Below, one piece after another: positions 15,804-25,082 of a stretch of DNA of 64,000 nt. Position 1 is the stretch's first letter. Each line of letters begins with the position of its first letter. Location of the stretch: assembly GCA_041586735.1 (NCBI GenBank), contig JBFGZQ010000002.1, forward strand, positions 1-64,000, written 5' to 3'. Below the pieces are notes generated by a model. It searched no databases. It was given only the letters and a program-made list of their open reading frames with translations, and had not been told where the DNA came from. Origin of the DNA: Motiliproteus sp041586735 (GTDB lineage Bacteria > Pseudomonadota > Gammaproteobacteria > Pseudomonadales > Balneatricaceae). Made by a program: the position numbers and the translations under genes.

Positions 15804-17126
15804 TTAGTTAACGGCCGGAAAGGCGCTCGAACGCCCCACACCGATATAGGTAAAGCCTAAGGAGCGCATATAGCCAGGATCGTAGATATTGCGACCATCG
15901 ACAATCAATTTACTCGGCATCAGCGCGGCCATGCGGGCAAAATCTGGACTCCAGAACTCCTTCCACTCGGTGGCGATCAGCAGCGCATCGGCGCCCTCGA
16001 GGGCTTGATAGGGATCATCACAACAGCACAGCTCGGCGCGCTTGCCAAACCGTTGTTCGACCCGCGCCATCGCCTTGGGGTCGTAGAGTCGCACGTTGAC
16101 ACCCTGGGCCCAGAGCGCCTGCAACAGCTCCAGACTGGGGGCGTTATCGATGCGATCGGTGCCCGGCTTAAAGGCCGCGCCCCAGAGCGCCACCGTTTTG
16201 CCACGCAGTTCCGCCTGCCAGTACTGCCAGAGCTTACGGAACAGCAACTCTTTTTGCTGGCGATTGGTCTCCAGCACCGCCCCCATCAGCCGTGAGTCTT
16301 CGACGCAGTTCTCAACCGTTTTCGCCAGCTGCATCACATCCTCGGAAAAGCTCAGGCCACCGAAGCCACAGCCCGGGTAGATATAGTCATAGCCGATTCG
16401 CGAGTCGGAACCCACGCCCTTGCGTACCTGCTCGATATCGACCTGCAGCTGGTCGGCCAGGTTGGCCATCTCGTTCATAAAACTGAGTTTGGTCGCCAGC
16501 ATGCCGTTGATGGCGTATTTGGAAAACTCCGCCTCGCGGGTCGACATCAGTAACCACTGCTCGTGATTACGATTGAAGGGCCGTAGCAACTCCCGCACCG
16601 GCCGCAAACCTGAATCATTATCGGTACCCAGCAGGATCCGCTGCGGCCGGGTAAAGTTCTGAATCGCAGCACCCTCCTGCAGAAAGCTGGGCAGCGACAG
16701 ACAGGCGACATCTGCAACCAGCCCCTGCTCGGTACGAGCGTTGCACATCAATTGCTGCAAGCGCTGGGTGCTGCCCACCGGGAAGGTACTCTGATTAACC
16801 AGCACGATCGAAGTACTGGCCGCCAGCGCCAGACGCGTTACCAGCGCCTCGGCCAGGGTTAGGGCATCGGCTTCAAACGCCAGACAATGCAGCTCGCCAT
16901 GGGTAAAGACCTCGGACTCCGCATCGCACCAACGCAACCGGCCGCTGTGCAACTGTTGCTGCAAACGATCTGCCAAGCCGGGCTCATCGAAGGGCAATGC
17001 CAGGCGCTGCAGCGCCGTCAGCGAGGTCGCACCGTCCGGCAGCAGCAGCACCTCATTGCCGACATCGGCCAACGCCCAGGCGGTGACCAGCGCCGTCAGT
17101 CCAGAACCGTATACCGAAACGCGCAT
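15804..17126 (-). CDS. UDP-glucose/GDP-mannose dehydrogenase family protein lacking the catalytic Cys
   Basis: 440 residues with the three UGD domains: an N-terminal Rossmann fold (MRVSVYGSGLTA, where the third Gly of GxGxxG is Ala), a central domain (STFPVGST, SFLQEGAAI, EFSKYAINGMLATKLSFMNE with the catalytic Lys and Asn) and a C-terminal domain (WGAAFKPGTDRIDNAPSLELL). In active enzymes the central motif reads GxGGSCFPKD. Here residues 252-263 are GCGFGGLSFSED: Ser259 replaces the nucleophilic Cys, and Pro-Lys is Ser-Glu. The thiohemiacetal step to UDP-glucuronate should fail. It starts directly at the pgi stop (TAGATG) with its own GAGGAG. Either inactive, an aldehyde-forming enzyme, or a changed chemistry. 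Confidence 0.8.
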   Translation of the reverse strand: MRVSVYGSGLTALVTAWALADVGNEVLLLPDGATSLTALQRLALPFDEPGLADRLQQQLHSGRLRWCDAESEVFTHGELHCLAFEADALTLAEALVTRLALAASTSIVLVNQSTFPVGSTQRLQQLMCNARTEQGLVADVACLSLPSFLQEGAAIQNFTRPQRILLGTDNDSGLRPVRELLRPFNRNHEQWLLMSTREAEFSKYAINGMLATKLSFMNEMANLADQLQVDIEQVRKGVGSDSRIGYDYIYPGCGFGGLSFSEDVMQLAKTVENCVEDSRLMGAVLETNRQQKELLFRKLWQYWQAELRGKTVALWGAAFKPGTDRIDNAPSLELLQALWAQGVNVRLYDPKAMARVEQRFGKRAELCCCDDPYQALEGADALLIATEWKEFWSPDFARMAALMPSKLIVDGRNIYDPGYMRSLGFTYIGVGRSSAFPAVN

Positions 17127-18830
17127 CTACAGCTCCTCTGCTGGCTGCTTGGCCTGCGGTTCATCTTGCTGATCCAGGTGTTGATCACCGACGCTGCGAA
17201 TAAAGGCCAACAGACCATCGGTGGAACTTTCGCCAAAACGATAATCGGGATCCTGAATCGCGGCGCTGGTTTGATGGGCGATCTGCTTACCCAGCTCGAC
17301 CCCCCACTGATCGAACGGGTTGATCTCCCAGATCACCGCCTGTACGAACACCTTATGCTCGTACAATGCCACCAGCTGCCCCAGCGCAAAGGGGGTCAGC
17401 GCCTCCACCAACAGCGTGGTCGACGCCTGATTACCCGGATAATGCTGATCCTTGCGGGTTAACCGCGCTTGCTCTTCGGGCGTCAGCGCCTGATCGCCGA
17501 GCATCAACACTCGCGACTGCGCCAGACAGTTGGCCAGGGTTAACTGCTGTTGCTGTTGCAGCGGATCACGGGTACCGGCGGCGGTGTTACTGCGATAGCG
17601 CAGTACCGGGGCGATAAAATCACAGCTGACCGGCTGGGTACCCTGGTGCAACAGCTGGAAGAAGGCATGCTGGGCATTGGGGCCGACTTCGCCCCAGATG
17701 ATCGGACAGGTATCGTAATCGACCGCCTCGGCGTCACGGTTGACCGACTTGCCGTTACTCTCCATCTCCAGCTGGGTCAGATAGTTGGGCATAAATTTAA
17801 GCCGGCCATCGTAGGGCAGCACCGCATGGCCGCGGGTACCGAGAAAGTTGTGATTCCAGACCCCCAGCAGCGCCAGCAGCGCCGGCATATTGCTCGCCAG
17901 CGGCGCCGAGCGAAAATGCAGATCCATGCCATGGGCACCGGCTAAAAACTGTCGAAAACCCGCCATCCCCAGCAGCAGCGCGATCGGCAGACCGATCACC
18001 GACCAGACCGAATAGCGCCCCCCGACCCAATCCCAAAACAGCAGCTGATTGGCGTCGGCAATACCCCATTGGCTCATCTTCTCGGAACTAGCAGAACAAC
18101 CGATAAAATGCTGTTGCAGCAACACCTGGGGATGATCGATCTTCTCCGCCAGCCAGCGCTTGGCGGTATCGGCATTGGCCAGGGTATCGATGGTAGAAAA
18201 CGACTTGGAGGACAGGATAAACAGCGTGGTTTCTTGATTGAGGTGTTTGAGCAGTTCGGAGAGTTGCGAGCCGTCGATGGAGGAGACGAAATGCAGTTGC
18301 AAGCGCTGCGCGGCATCGATCCTGAACTCTTCCAGGGCATGACAGGCCATCAGCGGGCCGAGATCCGAGCCACCGACGCCGATATTGACGACATCGCTGA
18401 TCGGCTTGCCACTGTAGCCGCGCCACTGCTGCTGGTGAATCCGCTCAACCAGCCCCGCCATCTTGTCCAGACTCTGATGCACGGCTGCAGCCACCGGAGT
18501 GCCATCCACCGCTGCCGGACTGTCGAGCGGAGCGCGCAACACCGTATGCAATGCGGCGCGACCTTCGGAGCTGTTGATCGGCTCGCCACTGAACAGCGCG
18601 TCTATCCAGCGCGGCAACTGTTGCTGCTGTGCCAGCTCGACCAGCAACTCAAGCGTCTGCTCGGTGATGCGCTGCTTGGAGATATCCAGCAGCAAGCGGT
18701 CGGCCCGCACCGAGAAACGCTCGAACCTATCAGGCTGCTGGCCGAACAACTGACTCAGCGTCGATTGTCGCATCCCCGCTTGAGCGTGCTGTTCGATGGC
18801 CATCCAGGCCGGGCTCTGTCTAACGGACAT
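17127..18830 (-). CDS. pgi: Glucose-6-phosphate isomerase
   Basis: 567 residues, slightly longer than E. coli Pgi (549). Family signatures are present: VNIGVGGSDLGPLMA, SKSFSTIDT, WDWVGGRYSVWSVIGLP, GEVGPNAQHAFFQLLHQG (the active-site region with Glu and His) and QWGVELGK near the C-terminus. It interconverts glucose-6-P and fructose-6-P. It has a strong RBS, GAGGAGGT, and is the first gene of the pgi-ugd-galU group, which links glycolytic hexose phosphate to UDP-sugar synthesis. A Gln/Glu-rich C-terminal tail is not conserved. Confidence 0.95.
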   Translation of the reverse strand: MSVRQSPAWMAIEQHAQAGMRQSTLSQLFGQQPDRFERFSVRADRLLLDISKQRITEQTLELLVELAQQQQLPRWIDALFSGEPINSSEGRAALHTVLRAPLDSPAAVDGTPVAAAVHQSLDKMAGLVERIHQQQWRGYSGKPISDVVNIGVGGSDLGPLMACHALEEFRIDAAQRLQLHFVSSIDGSQLSELLKHLNQETTLFILSSKSFSTIDTLANADTAKRWLAEKIDHPQVLLQQHFIGCSASSEKMSQWGIADANQLLFWDWVGGRYSVWSVIGLPIALLLGMAGFRQFLAGAHGMDLHFRSAPLASNMPALLALLGVWNHNFLGTRGHAVLPYDGRLKFMPNYLTQLEMESNGKSVNRDAEAVDYDTCPIIWGEVGPNAQHAFFQLLHQGTQPVSCDFIAPVLRYRSNTAAGTRDPLQQQQQLTLANCLAQSRVLMLGDQALTPEEQARLTRKDQHYPGNQASTTLLVEALTPFALGQLVALYEHKVFVQAVIWEINPFDQWGVELGKQIAHQTSAAIQDPDYRFGESSTDGLLAFIRSVGDQHLDQQDEPQAKQPAEEL

Positions 18831-18885
18831 CTCTACCTCCTCTGTAACTAGCGCTCAACTAACGGCGAATGCTATAACGCGACTG

Positions 18886-21800
18886 TTAATCTACCCACAC
18901 TCGGGCGTTGCGGAACATCCGTAACCAGGCGCCATCCTCACCCCAACTATCAGGCGCCCAGGAGTTCTGCAGCGCACGGAACACCCGCTCGGGATGCGGC
19001 ATCATCAGCGTCACCCGGCCATCTGGGGTGGTGATTCCGGTAATACCCGCCGGCGAGCCGTTGGGGTTGGCCGGGTAGGTTTCTGTGGTCTGGCCGCGGT
19101 TATCGACATAACGCAGTGCCACCTGGCCCGAGCCCTGCAGCTTGCGCAGCTGCTCGGGGCTGCTAAATTCGGCCTGCCCCTCACCGTGGGCCACGGCGAT
19201 CGGCATCCGCGAACCGGCCATCCCTGCCAGCAGAATCGATGGGCTCTGCTGTACTTCGACCAGCGCCACCCGCGCTTCAAACTGCTCGGACAGGTTGCGA
19301 ACAAAATGCGGCCAGAGTTCGGCACCCGGGATCAGCTGGTGTAGATTGGAGAGCATCTGGCAGCCGTTACAGACCCCCAGCGCAAAGCTGTCATTACGCT
19401 CGAAGAAGGCGCTAAACTGCTCGCGAGCCCGGGTGTTAAACAGGATCGACTTGGCCCAGCCTTCGCCCGCGCCCAGCACATCACCGTAAGAGAAACCGCC
19501 GCAGGCTACCAACCCTTTGAACTCCGCCAACGTCCGCCGCCCCGAGAGGATGTCACTCATATGCACGTCGAGGGTATCGAAACCGGCACGATCAAAGGCC
19601 GCCGCCATCTCCACCTGACCGTTAACGCCCTGCTCGCGCAATACCGCGATCCTGGGGCGCACCCCGGTGGCGATCATCGACGCGGCGACATCGGCACTCG
19701 GATCGAAGCTTAGTTCGGCAGACAAGCCGGGGTTGTCGGCATCGAGCAGGCTGTCGAACTCCTGCTTAGCGCAATCGGCATTATCCCGCAGCGCCTGAAT
19801 TTCGTAACTGGTCTGCGCCCACCAGCGCTGCAACTGGGTGCGGGTCTGGCTGTAGAGTTCTTCGTCATCGAAGCAGATATTGAGGCGATCGTCATCGTTA
19901 TGGCTACCGATCACCTTGACGCAATCCCCTAGACCCGCGGCGCTGAACTCGCTCAGCAACTCTTCGGTATGCTCGCGGCGGACCTGAATCACCCCGCCGA
20001 GCTCTTCGGCAAACAGCGCCGCAACCAGCTCGCTGTGATCACCGGCCAACAGGTCCAGGTCGATATCCACACCGCAGTGCCCGGCAAACATCATCTCGGC
20101 CAACGTCGCCAGCAGGCCGCCGTCGGAGCGGTCATGGTAGGCCAACAGCAGACCCTGCTCATTTAATTCCTGCAGCGCCGCAAAGTAGACCTTGAGCTGG
20201 CCCGCATCATCCAGATCGGGCACCTGGGTACCGACCTGGTTGTAGACCTGCGCCAGGGCGGACAACCCCAGACGATGCTGGCCGTTGCCCAGATCCAGCA
20301 ACAGCAGATCGGTGGGACCCTGATCGGTGCGCAGCTGCGGAGTCAGGGTCTTGCGCACATCCAGCACCGGTGCGAATCCGGAGATGATCAGTGACAGCGG
20401 TGCGGTGACGCTCTTGTCGGTGCCGGCGTCGTTCCAGACGGTACGCATCGACATCGAGTCCTTGCCGACCGGTATACAGATACCCAACTCGGGGCACAGC
20501 TCCATCCCCACCGCCTTGACGGTATCGTAGAGTTTTTCGTCTTCACCCGGATGACCCGCCGCACACATCCAGTTGGCCGATAGTTTGATATCGCCCAGCT
20601 GGGCAATCCGCACGCCAGCCATATTGGTGATAGTCTCGGCGATCGCCATCCGTCCCGAGGCCGGGCCATCGATCAGCGCCAGCGGGGTACGCTCGCCCAT
20701 CGCCATCGCTTCACCCGCGTAACTGTCGTAGGCGGCAATTGTCACCGCACAATCGGCCACCGGTACCTGCCAGGGTCCGACCATCTGATCCTGCGCCACC
20801 AGACCGGTGATCGAGCGGTCACCGATGGTGATCAGAAAACTCTTGCTGCCGACCGCGGGCAGTTTCAGCACCCGCTCGACCGCCTGCTCCAGGTCGATCT
20901 GAGTGGCGTCAAACTCGGGTACCTGATAGGCGATGCGTTCGATACTGCGGTGCATCTTCGGCGGCTTGCCGAACAGCACGCTCATCGGCAGATCCACCGG
21001 CTTATTGTCAAAATGGCTATCGCCCAGGGTCAGGTGATGCGCCTCGGTTGAGGTGCCCACTATCGCGTAGGGGCAGCGCTCGCGGGCACAGATCGCCTCG
21101 AACACCGGCATATTTTCCGGCATCACCGCGATCACGTAGCGCTCTTGCGCCTCGTTGCACCAGATCTCCAGCGGCGACATCCCTGGCTCATCATTATTGA
21201 TGCGACGCAGGTCGAAATCGCCACCGCGACCGCCATCTTTGACCAGCTCGGGGAAGGCATTGGACAGGCCACCGGCACCGACATCATGGATAAAGGCGAT
21301 CGGGTTCTGCGCACCACGCTGCCAGCAGCCGTCGATCACCTCCTGGCAACGACGCTCCAGCTCGGGATTTTCGCGCTGTACCGAGGCAAAATCCAGGTCG
21401 GCACAGCTGCTGCCGGATGCCATCGATGAGGCGGCACCGCCGCCTAGACCGATCAGCATCGCCGGCCCGCCTAAGCAGATCAGTTTGGCGCCCACCTCGA
21501 TCGGGGTTTTCAGCACATGCTGATCGCGAATATTACCCATGCCGCCGGCGATCATGATCGGCTTATGATAACCACGCACCTCCTCGCCATTGGCACCCGG
21601 GACCGACTGCTCAAAGGTACGGAAATAGCCGGTCAGGTTGGGGCGGCCAAACTCATTGTTAAATGCCGCGCCACCAATCGGCCCTTCGAGCATGATATCC
21701 AGCGCCGACACGATCCGCTCGGGCTTGCCGTATTGCGATTCCCAGGGCTGCTGAAACCCGGGAATATTAAGATCAGACACGCTAAAACCGGTCAGTCCGG

Positions 21801-22788
21801 CCTTGGGCTTACCGCCACTACCGGTGGCGCCTTCGTCGCGAATCTCACCACCCGAGCCGGTCGCCGCACCCGAATGGGGGGCGATCGCGGTCGGATGGTT
21901 ATGGGTCTCGACCTTGATCAGGATCTGAATCTGCTCCTGGGTATAGCCGTATTGCTGGGTTTGCGGGTCGGGGAAGAAACGCCCGCCTACAGAACCGCTG
22001 ATCACCGCGGCATTATCGGAGTAGGCCGACAACACGTTGTCGCCCGAGAGCTGGTGGGTATTGCGGATCATCGCAAACAACGATTTCTGCTGCGCCTGAC
22101 CGTCGATATCCCAGCTGGCATTGAAGATTTTGTGGCGACAGTGCTCGGAGTTGGCCTGCGCGAACATCATCAGCTCGATATCGTTAGGATTACGCCCCAG
22201 CTCGATAAAACTGTTGAGCAGATAGTCGATCTCGTCCTCGGCCAGTGCCAGCCCCAGCGTGCGGTTGGCCGCAACCAGCGCCTCGCGCCCACCGCCGAGC
22301 ACATCCACCTGGCTCATCGGCTGAGGCTGGGCGTGGCTGAACAGCTCGCTGGCCTGATCGACATCACTCAGCACTGTTTCCACCATCCGATCGTGCAGCA
22401 GCGCGGCCAGTGTCTGGCGTTGCGTCCCACTCAACGCCGCCGTGCTACGGATGTAGTAGGCCACCCCCCGCTCGAGACGGGAGATACCGGTCAGGCCACA
22501 GTTATGGGCGATATCGGTCGCCTTACTCGACCAGGGCGAGATCGTCCCGCGTCGCGGGGTCACCAAAAACAGCTCACCCTCGGGCTGCTCTACCGCCACG
22601 TTGGGGCCGTAGTGAAGAATCGTCTCGAGTACGCGTCGATCCGGATCGGTCAGGGTGTTGTTATGCTCGGCAAAGTGCAGGTATTCAGCATATACTCCGC
22701 CAACCAAGGGCAGCTGAGCCTGCAGGGATGCGAGTAATCTTTGACGACCAAAGATGGAAAGAGCGGGAGCGCCACGCAGTTTGAGCAT
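18886..22788 (-). CDS. purL: Phosphoribosylformylglycinamidine synthase (single-chain)
   Basis: 1300 residues from the chosen ATG (E. coli 1295). The N-terminal PurS-like domain begins MLKLRGAPALS. It is followed by the FGAM synthetase halves (VETHNHPTAIAPHSGAATGSGGEIRDEGA, GERTPLALIDG, AGHPGEDEKLYD) and the glutaminase domain (GVNGQVEMAAAF, CGGFSYGDVLGAGEGWAKS, GVCNGCQMLS with the nucleophile Cys, then HPERVFR). It converts FGAR and glutamine to FGAM in purine synthesis. An in-frame upstream start would add 25 residues (MPPLQ...) absent from homologues, so it is rejected. Divergent from mltF, as in many gammaproteobacteria. Confidence 0.95.
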   Translation of the reverse strand: MLKLRGAPALSIFGRQRLLASLQAQLPLVGGVYAEYLHFAEHNNTLTDPDRRVLETILHYGPNVAVEQPEGELFLVTPRRGTISPWSSKATDIAHNCGLTGISRLERGVAYYIRSTAALSGTQRQTLAALLHDRMVETVLSDVDQASELFSHAQPQPMSQVDVLGGGREALVAANRTLGLALAEDEIDYLLNSFIELGRNPNDIELMMFAQANSEHCRHKIFNASWDIDGQAQQKSLFAMIRNTHQLSGDNVLSAYSDNAAVISGSVGGRFFPDPQTQQYGYTQEQIQILIKVETHNHPTAIAPHSGAATGSGGEIRDEGATGSGGKPKAGLTGFSVSDLNIPGFQQPWESQYGKPERIVSALDIMLEGPIGGAAFNNEFGRPNLTGYFRTFEQSVPGANGEEVRGYHKPIMIAGGMGNIRDQHVLKTPIEVGAKLICLGGPAMLIGLGGGAASSMASGSSCADLDFASVQRENPELERRCQEVIDGCWQRGAQNPIAFIHDVGAGGLSNAFPELVKDGGRGGDFDLRRINNDEPGMSPLEIWCNEAQERYVIAVMPENMPVFEAICARERCPYAIVGTSTEAHHLTLGDSHFDNKPVDLPMSVLFGKPPKMHRSIERIAYQVPEFDATQIDLEQAVERVLKLPAVGSKSFLITIGDRSITGLVAQDQMVGPWQVPVADCAVTIAAYDSYAGEAMAMGERTPLALIDGPASGRMAIAETITNMAGVRIAQLGDIKLSANWMCAAGHPGEDEKLYDTVKAVGMELCPELGICIPVGKDSMSMRTVWNDAGTDKSVTAPLSLIISGFAPVLDVRKTLTPQLRTDQGPTDLLLLDLGNGQHRLGLSALAQVYNQVGTQVPDLDDAGQLKVYFAALQELNEQGLLLAYHDRSDGGLLATLAEMMFAGHCGVDIDLDLLAGDHSELVAALFAEELGGVIQVRREHTEELLSEFSAAGLGDCVKVIGSHNDDDRLNICFDDEELYSQTRTQLQRWWAQTSYEIQALRDNADCAKQEFDSLLDADNPGLSAELSFDPSADVAASMIATGVRPRIAVLREQGVNGQVEMAAAFDRAGFDTLDVHMSDILSGRRTLAEFKGLVACGGFSYGDVLGAGEGWAKSILFNTRAREQFSAFFERNDSFALGVCNGCQMLSNLHQLIPGAELWPHFVRNLSEQFEARVALVEVQQSPSILLAGMAGSRMPIAVAHGEGQAEFSSPEQLRKLQGSGQVALRYVDNRGQTTETYPANPNGSPAGITGITTPDGRVTLMMPHPERVFRALQNSWAPDSWGEDGAWLRMFRNARVWVD

Positions 22789-22942
22789 GTCGTTTTCAAG
22801 CCTCTGAAAGAGCAGTTCTGGGGTAACAGCAAGCCTTTTGAGCCGCCTTTGAAGTGGGGGCAAATGATACTGGAATCACCCCCGTGTTACCACGCATGGC
22901 TAGGGATTTTTAGGAACCTACGTTGTTCGAGATAGCTGTCCG

Positions 22943-24460
22943 ATGAAACAAGCCATCATTCGTAAACTGCCGCTACTGATCGCCACCGGACTCGCCCTGT
23001 CGCTAGTACCGGTCATCAGTGACTATACCGCCAAGCCGCAACTGCAGGTTATCCAAGCCCAGCAGCAGCTGCGCGTTGCCAGTCGCCTGAGTCCTACCAC
23101 TTATTACATCGAAGAGGGACAACCCGGTGGCTTCGAGTACGAACTGGCGCAGGCCTATGCCGAGCACATCGGTGTCCGCCTGAAACTGATGCCGCTGGCC
23201 AGCATCGACGAGATCACCGAAGCCCTGCGCCTCAACAATGTCCATTTGGCCGCTGCCGGCCTGAGCCGCACCCCGGAGCGCAGCGAACGCTTTGATTTTG
23301 GTCCCCGCTATCTCGACAGCCAGATGTTGCTCATTTATCGCAGCGGTGACGGTCAATCCCCGCCCCAATCACTGCAACAGCTTGACGCCACGATTCGCGT
23401 GGTCGCCAATAGCAACCACGCCCACTATCTACAGCAACTCGAGCTGGGAGCAGAACCTAACCCCTCAGCACAACTAGACCCGCGACAATCCTTAGCCCCG
23501 CCACCCTCCTGGGAAGAGGCCGAATCCGGAATAGAGGCGCTGGATCTACTCCGCGCAGTGGACCAGGGCGAGATTCGCTACACCCTCGCCGATGCCGAAG
23601 CCTTCGCGGTCAGCCAGCCGTTTTTTCCCCGCCTGCAGGCCGCCTTCGCGGTCTCCGAGCCGCAACCGGTAGCCTGGATGTTAAAACAGGGCAGCGATAG
23701 CAGCCTACAGCAGAGCCTGATGCAATTTTTCAACCTCGATACCACTCAGGACCTGATACGAAACTTAAAGGAACGCCACTTCGAATCCGACCATCGCCTC
23801 AACCTGGTCGACAATCTAACATTTCGCTATCACCTGGAAACACGCCTTCCGGCACTGCGCGCCTGGTTCGAGGAGGCCGCGATCGAGCAGCAGCTACCCT
23901 GGGAGCTACTCGCCGCCATCGGCTATCAGGAATCGCACTGGAACCCCAAAGCCGTGTCGCCCACCGGGGTTCGTGGGGTGATGATGCTGACCCAGAATAC
24001 CGCCCGCGAAATGGGCATAGAGAAACGTACCGACCCGCGTCAGAGCATCTTCGGCGGCGCCAAATACTTCCAGAGCCTGCGCCAAAACATGCCCCAGCGG
24101 ATTGCCGAGCCGGATCAGACCTGGATGACGCTGGCCGCCTATAATGTGGGTCGCGGGCACCTCGAGGACGCACGTATCCTGACTCAAGCCGCAGGCGATG
24201 ACCCCGACAGCTGGGACGCGGTCGCCCAGCACCTGCCCAAACTGGCGCAGGCGCGCTGGTACAAGGACCTTAAATACGGCTACGCGCGTGGCCAGGAGCC
24301 GGTGCAGTACGTCCAGAATATTCAGCGCTACCTGGCGATGCTCAAGCTGGAGAGCCGCTACGAGGCGATTCAGGAGGCGGCTCAGCGGGTCATAGACGAG
24401 ACCGAGCTAACAGGGCCTCCGGCGCCCTCGCTATTATCGCCGCCGCCGCATACGCTGTAA
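22943..24460 (+). CDS. mltF: Membrane-bound lytic murein transglycosylase F
   Basis: 505 residues. The N-terminal hydrophobic segment (residues 9-25) is an export signal or anchor; no lipobox is seen. Residues about 45-275 form an extracellular solute-binding protein domain (LRVASRLSPTTYY, GFEYELAQAYAEHIGVRL, RSERFDFGPRYLDSQMLLIY). Residues about 300-450 form an SLT lytic transglycosylase domain (LPWELLAAIGYQESHWNPKAVSPTGVRG with catalytic Glu, then AAYNVGRGHLEDA). It cleaves peptidoglycan with anhydromuramyl ends. It is divergent from purL and convergent with tadA, a common arrangement. The C-terminal tail is Pro-rich. Confidence 0.93.
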   Translation: MKQAIIRKLPLLIATGLALSLVPVISDYTAKPQLQVIQAQQQLRVASRLSPTTYYIEEGQPGGFEYELAQAYAEHIGVRLKLMPLASIDEITEALRLNNVHLAAAGLSRTPERSERFDFGPRYLDSQMLLIYRSGDGQSPPQSLQQLDATIRVVANSNHAHYLQQLELGAEPNPSAQLDPRQSLAPPPSWEEAESGIEALDLLRAVDQGEIRYTLADAEAFAVSQPFFPRLQAAFAVSEPQPVAWMLKQGSDSSLQQSLMQFFNLDTTQDLIRNLKERHFESDHRLNLVDNLTFRYHLETRLPALRAWFEEAAIEQQLPWELLAAIGYQESHWNPKAVSPTGVRGVMMLTQNTAREMGIEKRTDPRQSIFGGAKYFQSLRQNMPQRIAEPDQTWMTLAAYNVGRGHLEDARILTQAAGDDPDSWDAVAQHLPKLAQARWYKDLKYGYARGQEPVQYVQNIQRYLAMLKLESRYEAIQEAAQRVIDETELTGPPAPSLLSPPPHTL

Positions 24461-24519
24461 GCACCGGCCCGCCGCAGATGGAAACCATCACAGCAAGGTT
24501 GTCGTGCTAGAAGCTAGGA

Positions 24520-24564
24520 GTCGGAATCAACTTGCACGATGTCGGAATAAATTCCGACCCACAG
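24520..24564. repeat. REP-like repeat, one intact and one decayed unit
   Basis: The intact unit GTCGGAATAAATTCCGAC at 24541-24558 is followed by CCACAG. A left-hand partial unit, GTCGGAATCAAC, starts at 24520. The block lies between convergent mltF and tadA, nine bases from the tadA stop, where it may also serve as a transcript-end structure. Confidence 0.7.
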
Positions 24565-24572
24565 AAAAAAGG

Positions 24573-25082
24573 TTAAGCGTCTTTTAGGCGTTTCTTCTGC
24601 GCCCGGCGCGCCGCAAAGAATCGCCGCAGCTGCTCAGCGCACGGCTCGGCCAACACCCCGCCGGTCACCTGCAGCGACCAGTTAAACCAGGGGCTGGACA
24701 GCAACTGCGCGCGACTCTCCACCACCCCAGCCTTAGGCTCGGTAGCCCCATAGACCAACCGCGAGACCCGGGCATGGATCAGCGCGCCGCTACACATAGT
24801 GCAGGGCTCTAGGGTGACGTAAAGGGTAGCGCCCGGCAGCCGGTAGTTCTGCATCCGCAACGCCGCCTGGCGCAACGCCACCAGCTCGGCATGGGCGCTC
24901 GGATCATGGCCGCTGATCGGCTGGTTCCAGCCCTCGCCGATCACCTCTCCCTCGAGCACCACCAGCGCGCCGACCGGCACCTCCCCCAAACGCGCGCCCT
25001 GCTCGGCCAGCGTCAACGCCCGCGCCATCCAGCGCTGATCTTGCTCGCTCTGCATGCCCTCCACCGCGGTCTGCTTATTCAC
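24573..25082 (-). CDS. tadA: tRNA-specific adenosine deaminase TadA
   Basis: 169 residues. The zinc deaminase motifs are HAELVAL (His ligand and catalytic Glu) and PCTMCSGALIHARV (two Cys ligands). VPVGALVV and the C-terminal LRRFFAARR also match TadA. It converts A34 of tRNA-Arg(ACG) to inosine. The GTG at 25082 overlaps the speB stop by 8 bases, suggesting coupling. The ATG at 25055 (MQSEQ) aligns better with E. coli TadA but has its purine stretch only two bases upstream, so the start is uncertain by nine residues. Confidence 0.92.
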   Translation of the reverse strand: MNKQTAVEGMQSEQDQRWMARALTLAEQGARLGEVPVGALVVLEGEVIGEGWNQPISGHDPSAHAELVALRQAALRMQNYRLPGATLYVTLEPCTMCSGALIHARVSRLVYGATEPKAGVVESRAQLLSSPWFNWSLQVTGGVLAEPCAEQLRRFFAARRAQKKRLKDA

